64,000 nt of DNA from Balanoglossus misakiensis (GCA_040954595.2 CM082586.2:11470001-11534000); one strand, 5' to 3'. Positions 21,406 through 32,322 are shown, counted from the first letter of the stretch. Notes: generated from the sequence alone by a model not told the origin. A program made the numbers and translations.

Positions 21406-24400
21406 TCACACTGATGAGGACTGCCGTCTCGACACAGTTTCCTGTGCTATCGTTGCCGTTGGTGGTGGAGGTAGGGACGCCAGGTGAGCAGAAATCCTCC
21501 TTGGATCTGTTGCCTCCATAGGTTTTCTTTTCTGCATTCCTTCACGGTCTTGTAAACGCCTTTCAAGGATAATTCTCTTGATGTCTGTGATGTGTGGGTA
21601 GGTTTTTTTCTCTTTCTCTTGGAAGACACTCCATCTGTTGCTTTTTTTGTTGAAGCGCCTATGAAGCCTGCATCAAGTATAATGATATGATGTAATTCAT
21701 TCAAATCTACTTGGAAATGTGTCAATACCTAGATTTTAAGTGTTAAAATATCTGAACTACTAATTTTTCAATTTGAAGAAAAGAAAGCTATGGTCGTTAA
21801 TATATTTGAGCACATAATGCTACTAAAGCTGTGAAAAAAATGGCCAATATAATGACTATACGTGACCCCAAATCAAGTTATTGTGTGTTAAACTAATTAG
21901 TTCAATTTCAACAGCAAGTGCAAAGGACATGTTAATTTTGGCTGATAAGTAGGTACAACACCAATTCACTACTCATAATAAAAAATACATCAGTAGGAAG
22001 AACTTACACAACTTCACCATTCTTTTTCCTCTTGACTGGCCTGTCATTGTGAACATTGTGGTCTATGGCAGCCAGCCTATTCCTCGCTCTGTACACGGGT
22101 GGTGTGTACGCATATCTCTTCCCTGCATACATTAAAATATGCTGTTGGAATGTCTCTAGTTCTGCAGTACTCCTGAAAAACATGATGCATGGTAAGAGTT
22201 AAATTAAACATTCACATACATGCATAGTTTGTTGGCAAAACTGGTGACCACCAGGAAAGTATAAATAAAATGGATACAATAATAGTCATGTAAACTGGAT
22301 GTGACTCATGTTGATATTAGTCAAATCATACCTGGGAAACACTACCATACATACACCAAATACCAAACTGGATATCATGTACCATGATTTTATAAGAAAG
22401 ACATAAAATTAATTCAACTCCTTACCTAAAGTTAATCAAGTAATCCACTTTACTGAGGAATTGCTTGTTAAAAACAATTCTGACCAGGGTATTTGGCAGT
22501 AGGCAAGTGCCCACGAATGCTCGTTCACCACATGGTGAACAACACCACACCAAAGTCCCTGTAAATAACATGAGAACCGCTTGTTACTGGTATTTTGTTG
22601 CAAACTAAGATATGCTGGGATACAGATCTGATAATCTGCAGTTCCATGTGTTCTCACTAAGCAGGTCAATAGATTTTCATGTGATTAGGAAAAGAAAAAA
22701 ACAATTTACTTTTCAGTGCGATAATTCAATGTCAACCAACATTTCTCGCAACTTCACTTGTAGTATATTTTAACAAAACATTGTATTATACCATCATCGA
22801 TTGACTTGTGAGATTCACAGCTGCAGCCTTGTGAAAATTTAGATGATGAACCGCTTGTTACTGGTATTTTGTTGCAAACTAAGATATGCTGGGATACAGA
22901 TCTGATAATCTGCAGTTCCATGTGTTCTCACTAAGCAGGTCAATAGATTTTCATGTGATTAGGAAAAGAAAAAAACAATTTACTTTTCAGTGCGATAATT
23001 CAATGTCAACCAACATTTCTCGCAACTTCACTTGTAGTATATTTTAACAAAACATTGTATTATACCATCATCGATTGACTTGTGAGATTCACAGCTGCAG
23101 CCTTGTGAAAATTTAGATGAGATTGATGTACAGTAGACAGAATTAATGCATGAGTGATAAGTAGCCCTTGTCTTCAAAAAACATCAAAGGCATACAAGTC
23201 TCTCCAATGTCTCTTCCTGGAAAGCCATTTATACAGCAAACAACAAATTATTACGTACCTTAAACTCATCACATGTAGTAGCCTTGCCACAACAGTACCA
23301 AAAATGGTTCACAATATGTCGGCTCCACTGTAGAAGAGCTTTACACTCCTTCTCCTGACCAGCCTGAATAAGGGGAAAACATGGAGCTTCATAGCAACTA
23401 AACAGGCCTTTCCTTGAGTCTTACGGTTTGATGGCATACATAGAGAGATTTATTCTAAAGCAATGTCATATAGAAAACAGAGCTATTTGGTTATCACAAA
23501 TGGGAATTGTTGTATGATAGAGTTCCTGTCTGTCTATTTAAAAAAAATAAGTGACCAAGTCACCGTCAGAATTCCTGCATATCAAAATGAAAATTTAATT
23601 GACTCACCTTGATTATTTTTTTCCCAAGATTTTTGGCAGCATGCCACACATCAAGTGAATGCTTGATATTGCCATATCGGTTTCCTATAAAATTGTGACA
23701 AAAACAAGGGTTTATGTGATGTGACAAAACAGGCATGCACTTTTTCTATGCACATGGAATAACATTAGTTTTAAAACATATTTGATTGAAAAAATGACAC
23801 TAATTTTTGAGTAGTCAGGATAAAAACTGCATTAAAGTTGTATTTAGCTGAGCTTCAAACTTACTCATCAAAGCTAAAATCTGGGAATGAGAATCCGTCG
23901 TCACTTCAATGACTTTTGCCTCTTGGGCCAATAGATGGTCCAACGTCTTTTGAAATGCTGCTTTCTCCATCACTGTAGACTTTCTTTCCGTCTGCCTTTT
24001 GTCCAATGTTATGATGTCGAGAATGTCTTTTGACTCATACTCCATGAACGTATATGAGCAATACTGGGCGCAAAACCCTGGGGAATCCATCCTCCCATCA
24101 CCTTTCAAAATAAAAGGAAACATATGTTTGAGTATTATCGGTATAGTTTTCAACAATACTTAGTATAGGACATTTTTTGTAAACTGATTACTATTTGGCA
24201 CTAAGAAAATTCATTATGAATATACAGAAAGACATGTAGCTGCACCTACTTTGGGGTTACATGGTTTATAATATCAAGTCTCTATTATAATAAGGGAGAC
24301 TGCTTACAGTTGAGATAATTATGTCTTTACATAGGTGTCATAAACATTCACATTTCAGGACTGTGATTAACAATTTCAAAACAAACTTATGAAAAACTCT

Positions 24401-27400
24401 AATATACAAGGATACAGCAATTGAAATTTGGAACTCTCTAACATGTTTAGGTGCAATGATTTCTTCTTACCCATTATCACAAGTTCTTTGTCGGCATGTT
24501 TCCTTACAATTTCCTGCTGATGAGTCTCCCAATATTGATCAACACTTGGCACCAGGTAATGTCTCTGTATCTTCAAATACGTACTGGAACTGACTATGTT
24601 CAGATTCAACATGCTGGCAAACAATGCTATTTTAGTGTAGTTGTTGCCTGACGTGAGAATAGCAGCTGACGTCAATAAATCGCCACTATGAAGCCTTCTG
24701 TTAAGGAGAGGTTGAGAGCACCACTTGTAAGCCAGGTGGCCAGATGGGCAAACCTAAAAAAATATACATCAAACATCATATAAATATGACTTCCTTTCTA
24801 CAACTTTGCACAGTTTAACACTAAGGGATGCACAAAAGCTGGCTGTTAATATTCAGTTCTTTTCTTTTTCAAATTTGTGAGTTTAGAACATAAGGCATGT
24901 ATGAAACAATATCACTTATCAACATTTTCTAAAAAATACACGTACCCATGACAAATACAGAGCTGACCCAACAGACTGAGATGAAATTGTCAGACTTTCG
25001 TTGCAATTTCCTTCACGGCACGTTGACTGTTTCACTGTTTTAGCCAACAAGAGAAGCTGCTGCAGTGATATTAGATAAAACTTCTCCTGAAGGAGGCTGT
25101 CAACATCTGTGCCCATTTGCACCCTCACAATACCAGGAGATATTTCATCTTGTTCATGGGTCTCTTCAGTGTTCTCCTGGTCCTGGTCATCATCACTGTC
25201 ATCCTCATTCTCCGAGTTTTCGGATGCCAGATCCTCTAGGTCCACTCCCCGGGGTCTGTAAAATGAAATTTCAATTAAAGTCAAAGGAAAAGAAATGGGG
25301 GGAAATGGGAAGGTAGGCCAGAAATTTAAAAATGAAACTTCTAAAAATGAAAATACTCACTGAATGGTTAAATTTATACTGGGTTCATAGTCTGGGTCGT
25401 CATCGTCTTCATCAGAACCTTGGTAATGATCTTGATTCAAATCTCCTGTTATATCTATAGTCACACTGTAGAGTATGATAAGATATGCATGGATGAAAAT
25501 ATAAATGGGAAATCAAACAAAATAGATTTAACCCAAAAGTTTAAAGCTCCACTAACAATTAATTCTAGGTATTTGTTCAACTTTATAGTACTAATCACTT
25601 TGACATTAGTATTAGTTAGCTCTGTAACTCTGGCAACTTCACAACTTCTCTTCACTCAAAAAATAATGTTTTTATTACAGTTTTGACTAATCTTAAAATG
25701 ACATGAATCACCAACAATACATAATTTTTTTTACATTTGTTGTGGATATAATCTAGCATGTTCCATGTACAAATATGCCCAACATACACTTACTCAAATG
25801 GATCTACAAATGATTCAGTCATTGTGCTCTTTCTTCTTCTGGTTTTATCACTGTAAAATAAATCATTAAAACATTATTGTTATTGTCAAAATTTCTGTCA
25901 TAACAAACTTAAAATTCAGATGTCCTGATAAAAACTGCTTCTCATTTTGACCACATGGTACAGAAATTTGTTACATACCTTGTCTTATCTTGTGTCTTGG
26001 TTGAGCCAGACAATGCAGGGAGTTCTTCTATTCCTGACATTTGACTCGTTTCCCTGAAACATTCAAACAAGTTTTAGAAATTGGCACAAATTGTTGTTCA
26101 CATATTTTGAAACTTGAAAGTAGTATTATAATACCCATGTTGACTTGTAGAAAAGTTTGTTATAGTGTTATACTAGCAGACTATAAGGCACAGTATACTC
26201 AGTCCAAAAGCAAAAGCTATTACCACTACTAGGTCTATGACCATTAAATTGCCAGATTGTCTTGTTATGGACCATAGGTCAAAAAGAACATAAAATGCAA
26301 TGATTGTAAATAGCAAATGCCTAGGTAGAGCCCTGAGTAAATGAATAAAAAATCTTACCCATGATCACTGGACACAATTGATGACATCTCTGACATCTCA
26401 GACATTCTTGCAATATGTTGTTGGCCTGCAGTGGGTGTTGAACTTCGAGGATGTTTGGAGGGTCGTTTCCTTTAAAAATACATGTACCCATAAATTATGA
26501 AGTTGTACAAACACCAATTTAGATAATATTGTTATTCAATCCTGATTTTTCTCTAGTGTCTAAAAGATGAACAGATTTACTTGACTCAAATGTTTGTGTT
26601 TGAGATCAAGAGAGCTGCACTTGGTTTATTTGTGAAGTACAATGTAAATGGATTGTCCCTTTGTTTGCAGGATTGAACCCTGTTTTACATGCATGAACCC
26701 ATGTTGAACACAAACCTGAACTTCTTACACACCTGATAACAAGTTAACCGACAATGGTATGGGCGATTTATACAAAACAGGTTAAAAATATTACTTACCC
26801 ATGACCAGATGAAACTGAAGATGAGCACGAAATGTCTTGCTGCAATGGCTCAACGCCAACCGTCACATGTGACGAAGCTTGACCACTCGTGCTTGGAACA
26901 GGCTGAAATGTAGTACCTTGGTCTGGGGAGTCCGGTGACTGTTCATTTCGGTTTTTATTGTAACTGTGACAAGATCAGAAATCGAAATATTTTGATCAGA
27001 TGTTTAACAAATCTTACGGATTTGAAACCGGCGGACAAAAGAACACGATGGACGAAGATTTAGATGAAGAGTTAAAATGACGATTTACACTTTACACAGT
27101 GTGTAAACATTGACATGCCAACAAAAACTACAAAGGGTTGTTCACTACGTTGACAGTGACGCACCGAACATAGGCGATGTTGTCGTGATTTTGATTCGAG
27201 TTTTGGTATTTCCGAACATTTGGATGGTCAAAAAATGTCATTTCAAAGGCCAAAATATGACGATCGTTGGATATAGTACATGTACATGTACGTGTATTGC
27301 TGATTTGTCCAAGGCATCACCGCAGTTCAAAAGCCCGTCCTACTTACCAATCAATCAGCTCCTCGGCCAAATCGGGGTTTGAAAGCCCTGTTTCGTCGAT

Positions 27401-27544
27401 TAATTCAATCCATCTATCCATCTGTCGTCCGATATACACCATGGACCGACGTTTTGTCAAATTGTTTTGTTGCTGTCTCCTCTTCTTCGCCGAGTCTGTC
27501 ACAGCCGGCCGGCCTGGCCGACGTTTAGCTGTGCGGGACGCCAT
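21406..27544 (-). CDS. Kolobok-type transposase, 14 exons, one frame break
   Basis: Exons in transcript order: 27544-27348, 26963-26799, 26469-26359, 26053-25979, 25850-25794, 25465-25361, 25255-24946, 24753-24471, 24101-23865, 23684-23608, 23363-23259, 22558-22426, 22172-22008, 21667-21406. All introns are GT-AG; all phases agree except at exon 12 (133 bp, frame off by one). About 760 codons. The N-terminus is basic (KRRPGRPAV), then VYIGRQMDRW; residues 66-270 are low-complexity and acidic. The core has CPSGHLAYKW, SGNNYTKI, GDGRMDSPG (435-443), TTDSHSQI (Asp504), DVWHAAKNLGKK (525-536), WSRHIVNHFW and HHVVNEHSW. The C-terminus has TAELETFQQH, YRARNRLAAIDHN and WSVFQEKEK. D436/D440, D504 and D525 are candidate metal ligands. 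It would cut and paste the element at TTAA. Confidence 0.87.
22426..22558 (-). pseudogene. Transposase exon 12 with frame break
   Basis: Entering in phase 0 from exon 11 gives GLWCGVVHHVVNEHSWAL, which fits the family, but that frame stops at ACT-TGA near the end. The last part fits the family in another frame (LVRIVFNKQFLSKVDYLINF) and joins exon 13 in phase. The switch falls around 22490-22515, where about 20 family residues also seem to be missing, so a small out-of-frame deletion is likely. Confidence 0.65.
22575..23122. repeat. 274-bp tandem duplication in transposase intron 11
   Basis: 22575-22848 and 22849-23122 are essentially identical, starting AACCGCTTGTTACTGG and ending TTAGATGATG or a close variant. 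It lies wholly inside the intron between exons 11 and 12, so it leaves the coding sequence unchanged. Confidence 0.93.
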
Positions 27545-27580
27545 GTTCTCGTGAAGAATTTACTGCGCATGCGCGAGACT
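27538..27580 (-). promoter_or_regulatory. NRF1-like and YY1-like motifs at the transposase start
   Basis: TGCGCATGCGCG (27564-27575) is a perfect match to the palindromic NRF1 (P3A2/EWG) consensus, about 20 bp upstream of the ATG. The start codon context AACATGGCGTC resembles a YY1 site. Both are common at CpG-type promoters and first exons. Function is inferred. Confidence 0.5.
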
Positions 27581-27782
27581 CGCGTTTTCTGTGTAATCTG
27601 TGTACTCCTGCCCTGGACGCCGCCATAATCGCTTGCCGCAACGTTTTATTATATGTCTTGCTCGTAGTTACGCGTGCGATTTTTGTCGCTGGTCAGATAT
27701 ATGTGTTTATGTACGCTTCAATAAGTATATCTACATGAGCAATCTTTCATTTGAATGTAAAATAATGAAAATAATGCCCACA

Positions 27783-27800
27783 GTTACAGCTTAGGCGCCT
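27783..27800 (-). repeat. Terminal inverted repeat, right
   Basis: Reverse complement AGGCGCCTAAGCTGTAAC; one mismatch to the left end. Confidence 0.9.
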
Positions 27801-27804
27801 TTAA
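27801..27804. other. TTAA target duplication, right
   Basis: TTAA followed by GCTATGACGC, the continuation of the interrupted 1.78-kb unit. Confidence 0.9.
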
Positions 27805-28811
27805 GCTATGACGCTATGTCCACGTCGGCTGTGCAATGGTCCTGTACAGTGACTCTCTATTGGCCCGTGAGCAGAATGGGACCACAATAAAAGACCAAAT
27901 TTTGGGCTCACCTGTAACACCTGCTTAACTCATTAATTATGTGCATACCTAATTCCAGGCTAACTAAAACGGCTAGAGGTTTTGTTCTTGTGGGACATGG
28001 ACCAGTATGGGATCAAAATTTTTTGCCCAAATTTTGGGTGACCTCAGGTGACCTTTGACCTACTTTCCTATATCTCGGCATCCACAGCAGGTACAGACTT
28101 GGCGTTTGGAGGGTTGTGACTAAAATTGAAAAGACAAAATTAGGGTTCACCTGTGACACCTGCTTATCTCATTAATTATGTGCATACCTAATTCCAGGGT
28201 AGCCAATAGGGCTAGAGGTTTGATTTTTGTTGAACATGGACCAGTATGGGGTTAAAATTTCTTGCCCAATTTTGGATGACCTCAAGTGACCTTTGACCTA
28301 CTTTACCATATCTCGGCAACCAGCGCAGATACAGCCTTGGCATTTGGAGGCATGGAACTCCTAATGAAGCCTGAAACGTTACCTCATTAATTATGTGCAT
28401 ATCTAATTCTAGGCGAACCAATAGGGTTAGAGGCCTGATTTTTGTTGGACCTGGACTGGTATGGGGTCAAAAATATTTTCTAAACTTTCGGATGGCCTCA
28501 GGTGACCTTTAACCTACTTTCCTATATCTCGGCATCCAGGACAGGTACAGCATTTGTGTTTGGATGGATCGAACTATTGATAGAGTCTTACACTTTACAT
28601 CATTAATTATGCGCATATCTAATTTCAGACAAACCAATAGGGCTAGAGGTCTGGTTTCTGTTGGACCTGGACTAGTATGGGGGTCAAAACTTTTTGCCCA
28701 AATTTTGGGTGACCACATATGACCTTTGACCTTCGGCTTAAGCTTGTGCCCGTCATCGCTGCTTGCAGCTATATTCTTCTACTTCTTTTTCTTCTTCTGT
28801 CGTTTTCTTTG
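27805..28811 (+). repeat. 1.78-kb unit, second part (A-like)
   Basis: Resumes at GCTATGACGCTATGTCCACG. TGACCTTTGACCT motifs lie near 28047, 28279 and 28718, and the monomer near 28500 is mutated to TGACCTTTAACCT. It ends at GCTGCTTGCAGCTATATT (about 28756-28775) with a TTCTTC-rich stretch instead of hairpins. Confidence 0.88.
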
Positions 28812-29888
28812 GCGAGGTAGATCTGGAAAACTGCTAAACCTACCAATTTCAAACTTGGCACAATGGTGCAGGCCAATGAGAGCTAGTGCAGTACCCTTGT
28901 GAATGTTTAATAAGTCATGTGACCTGATGACCATATATGGGCAAAATTTTCAAATCGACCTAATTTGCATATGAATGGAGATATCAAAATTCTGTTCAGA
29001 TTTTGAGAATTTTGAGAAGAAGATTTTTAAGTATTATTTTTCATATTTTTCGCCCAAGCCATGTGCCTATACTTTACATAGTAAAGCTATGACAACATAT
29101 TATTTTGGATAAATATGCATACATATCTCAAAATCTGTTAGGCCGATCATCTCCAACTTTGGTGTGCAGCTAGCCTAGCATTTGTCAATAATTTTAAGCG
29201 GAAAAAAATAATATGAAAAATCGACCGATTTTTTTATATCAATTTTTTTATTAAATTTATACCTTTACTTATACCTCTATGGTTAAGCTATGTCCATGTC
29301 TTATTGTGGAATTCTGGTCTGTGCAATAGTCTTGTACAGTGACTATCTATTGATCAGTGAGCACAATGGCACCAAAATAGAAGGCAAAATTTTAGGCTCA
29401 CCTGTAACACCTGCTTAACTCATTAATTATGTGCAAACCTAATTCCAGGCTAACCAATAGGGCTATAGGTTTGGTTTTTGTTGAACATGGACCAGTATAG
29501 GGTCAAAATTTCTTGCCCAAATTTTGTATGACCTCAGGTGACCTTTGACCTACTTTACCATATCTTGGCATCCAGAGCAGGTACAGACTTGGCGTTTGGA
29601 GGGTTGCGACTAAAATTGAAAAGGCAACACTGGGGGTCACCTGTGACACCTGCCTAACTCATTAATTATGTGCATACCTAATTCCAGGCTAACCAATAGG
29701 GTTATAAGTTTGGTTTTTGTTGAACATGGACCAGTATAGGGTCAAAATTTCTTGCCCAAATTCTGCATGAACTCAGGTGACCTTTGACCTACTTTACCAT
29801 ATCTTGGCATCCAGAGCAGATATGCTTATTGCTATGCTGCTATGTGCTATGTTGGCTTGGGCCCGCTATTGCTGCTTGCAGCTATATT
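28812..29888 (+). repeat. Last 1.78-kb-family unit (subtype C)
   Basis: Begins like other units, then has an AT-rich ~200-bp stretch (29085-29280) not seen in A or B. It continues as the subtype at 1-1285, with DR1 motifs near 29540 and 29780. It ends GGCTTGGGCCCGC and GCTGCTTGCAGCTATATT, where LINE coding sequence resumes. Confidence 0.85.
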
Positions 29889-31112
29889 GTTGTAATTGTG
29901 ATGAGTTGGGTTTGCGAATGACCCATCTTCCCTCATTCGTTCAAGCAGTGCATGCTTCGTGGATTAACAGATTAATGTCCAATCAATATTCTCAGTGGAT
30001 AGAAATGTTTAAACTGTGGGTATATCCCCTGCTATCTTACCCACTTCACCCCCGCTCAGGTCGTGGAGTTTGCCAGAAAGAGATTTTCACGTCATAGCTT
30101 CTGGTACCTAGTACTACTATGTTGGTCAAAAACTATACCCCCCCCCCCCGACCCTATTAATAACATAAAAAAGTGTATATGGTTCAACCAGAGCTGAAAG
30201 TTAACAACGCTACCATATTTTATAAAAACTGGTATGATAATGTTGTAATGTATATTTCGGATTTATTAGATTTTTCCGGTTCCATTTTATCTTTCCAAGA
30301 TTTTAGTAACAGACATAATTTTTCACCAAACTTCATATGGGTTTAATCAACGCTTTTCCAAGATCACGGTTCAGAAAGATTCAGCAACAAGGCTCTGTAA
30401 ATAATGCCCACCCAAACATGTATTACACAAATAGATCCTGAAAAAAACCTACTCTATTTTACTTATTTTTGAAGAATAATCTTAAACCGATGAGATGTAC
30501 GCAAAAATGGAAAGACCTCTTCGGGAATTTTGATTCGCAATTACACTATGCTTTACCATTTATTGTAACAAAGGATTCTACTTTGCGTAATTTTCAATTC
30601 AGAATTGCTTGTAGAATCTGTACTACAAATACATTTTTAAAGATAAGGGGGAAAATGCGATTCTGTGAAATGCACCTTCTGTGAAAATTATGAGGAAATC
30701 CTTATACATTTATTTTTCGAATGCGACTGTATTTTGTCTTTTTGGAAGGATGTAGAGTTGCAATTACAGACAAAGTGTAATATTGCCATTGAGCTGTCCC
30801 TTTTGATGTTTTGGTGGGTATAAAATAGAATTTTCAAAGTAACCACACAAACGATGAGTGGTTAGCCCTGAATTACTTTATATTACTTTCAAAGACTTTT
30901 ATATTTAAATATAAATTTAAGCCAGTATTGCCAAACCTTCGCACATTTTTATCCTACCTCAATAATATACAAAAAATTGATACTTACCAAGCAAAGGCAA
31001 TGGAGAATCACACACACTACAGGTACTGGAATATTTTCAAAAAATTCTGTACTTGAACATTTTGTTTTCTTTTGAGATGTAGAGATGTTTTGTCTAGTTT
31101 ATGACAATAAAA
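29889..31112 (+). pseudogene. L1/Tx1-like LINE ORF2, 3' half and 3' end
   Basis: Continues the LINE broken at 7178. DELGLRMTHLPSFVQAVHAS is the conserved block after the thumb; then NFQFRIACRICTTNTF and CTFCENYEEILIHLFFECD, the C-terminal block typical of L1/Tx1 elements (partly in a shifted frame near 30650), with FW soon after. The 3' end reads TTTATGACAATAAAAAAAA, a usual LINE terminus. Several frameshifts and stops, and a C-run near 30138. Confidence 0.85.
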
Positions 31113-32319
31113 AAAATAATCCAAACCTAAAAAGTTGTCAAAAATTTGCTTCGCAAAAAAAAAAAATCACAATAGTTGCTTTGTCTTTGGGTTGAATATT
31201 TTCAAAATTGCCGAAGAAAATAATTTAAAAATCATATAATTAAATAATCAAAAATTAATTTTACTCCTATTTGCACTTCCCGTAAAGAGCAGTGTCTAAG
31301 CTTTCTAAAAATATAAGGTTTATGTACTTTGAAGCTAGCTTTATTGTTGTAGGAGAGGATATAGTACCCCCTACCCCAAGACCATGCGTAATCCCATAGG
31401 ATACATGCATTTCAAAGTTGTCTCTAAAGAAGTATTGTATTGTTATATAACTAATGTTAACATTTGTTTTCTTGTTTAATAAATAGAAGTCAATAATCCA
31501 AACCCCCAAAAGATGTCAAAAATTTGCTTCACAAAAAGAAAATCACAATTGTTGCGTTGTCTTTGGGGTGAATATTTTCAAAATTGCCGAAAAAATTAAT
31601 TTAAAAATCTTATAATTAAATATTCATAATTTTTTTATAATTAAGTTTGTGCTTCCCGTAAAGAGCAGTGTCTAAGCTTTCTAAAAATATAAGGTTTATG
31701 TAATTTTTTGCTAGTTTTATTTTTTTAGGAGAGGATATAGTACCCCCTACGCCAAGACCATGCGTAATCCCATAGGATACATGCATTTCAAAGTTGTCTC
31801 TAAAGAAGTATTGTATTGTTAAATAACTAATGTTAACATTTGTTTTCTTGTTTAATATATAGAATTAAATAATCCAAACCTAAAAAGTAGTCAAAAATTT
31901 GCTTCACAAAAATAAAATCACAATTGTAACATTGTCTTTTGAGTGAAAACTTTCAAAATTGCCGAAAAAATTAATTTAAAAATCATCTAATTAAATATTC
32001 ATAAATATTGTTTAATAAAGTTTGTGCTTCCCGTAAAGAGCAGTATCTAAGCTTTCTAAAAAATATAAGGTTTATGTAATTTCATGGTAGTTTTATTTTT
32101 TTAGGAGAGAATATAGTACCCCCTACCCCAACTCATTTTTCGCCATTTTGAGCGGCACATACCATTCAAAAACCACCCCGGAGGGGTAGTGCAACCCAAA
32201 ATATTCAATGTTAACATTTTTTTTCTTGTTCAGCACGTTCTATAGAACAAAAAAATACCCAAGTGGTAGGTTTATGGGGGGGTGGTGGTGCTCGGTGGAC
32301 CCCTCCAGCCCACGGACTA
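31113..32319 (-). repeat. Right inverted terminus with ~375-bp subterminal repeats
   Basis: Reverse-complement counterpart of 3701 to about 4893. CTTCCCGTAAAGAGC recurs at 31277, 31651 and 32025, and the outermost ~200 bp match the left end with few differences. Confidence 0.88.
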
Positions 32320-32322
32320 TCT
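32320..32322. other. Target-site duplication TCT, right copy
   Basis: TCT directly after GGACTA; satellite text continues GCATTTTTGGAGTGG. Confidence 0.75.

Larger units (their letters stand above)
18338..27800. mobile_element. Kolobok-type DNA transposon with two genes, near-intact
   Basis: A 9,463-bp element bounded by an ~18-bp inverted repeat (AGGCGCCTAAGCTG-C/T-AAC) and a TTAA duplication at 18334-18337 and 27801-27804. Undisturbed copies of the target repeat have a single TTAA. It contains a forward 4-exon gene for a P2X7-ballast-like protein and a reverse 14-exon transposase gene, arranged tail to tail. TTAA duplication is shared by Kolobok and piggyBac; the transposase blocks (GDGRMDSPG, DVWHAAK, HHVVNEH) match what I recall of Kolobok transposases, not piggyBac. 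The only lesion noticed is a frame break in exon 12. Confidence 0.88.
7179..29888 (+). repeat. Tandem array of ~1.78-kb units inserted in the LINE
   Basis: Units are marked by CTCAGGTAGATCTTGAAAAC-like text at 7331, 9111, 10901, 12691, 14464, 16241, 18016 and 28812, giving periods of 1773-1790 bp. Each body holds several ~230-250-bp monomers with the TGACCTTTGACCT motif and ends at a GCTGCTTGCAGC palindrome. LINE coding sequence lies on both sides: NSKPDKVNR before and DELGLRMTHLPSF after. TATT occurs at both junctions (7175-7178 and 29885-29888) and may be a 4-bp duplication. No protein gene is visible outside the Kolobok insertion. Confidence 0.88.
3701..32319. mobile_element. Long-TIR (foldback-like) DNA element, expanded by nested insertions
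   Basis: The left end (TAGTCCGTGGGC...) and the reverse complement of the right end start identically and stay alike for about 1.2 kb, including the CATAAACCTACCACTTGG and GAACGTGCTGAACAAG blocks. Outside lies satellite DNA: CAATATCTCT on the left and TCTGCATTTTTGG on the right. Uninterrupted satellite units read CAATATCTCTGCATTTTTGG, so TCT is a 3-bp target duplication. Own sequence is only about 2.5 kb, with ~375-bp internal repeats and no transposase; the rest is a nested LINE and its insertions. A 3-bp duplication fits CMC/EnSpm or PIF/Harbinger among others; the superfamily is not assigned. Confidence 0.82.

Noticed and set aside
21447-21725. 92-residue reverse frame over the last transposase exon
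   Set aside because: The spliced frame from exon 13 enters this exon in another phase, gives family-like residues (WSVFQEKEK) and ends at 21406; the 92-residue frame is a shadow.
18338-27800. piggyBac as the transposon family
   Set aside because: TTAA fits, but the ends do not start CCY and the transposase lacks piggyBac-type blocks and matches Kolobok-like blocks instead.
7179-29888. Helitron identity for the 1.78-kb array
   Set aside because: A terminal hairpin and tandem arrangement are suggestive, but no TC start, CTRR end or A/T insertion site is seen, and TATT at both edges argues against it.
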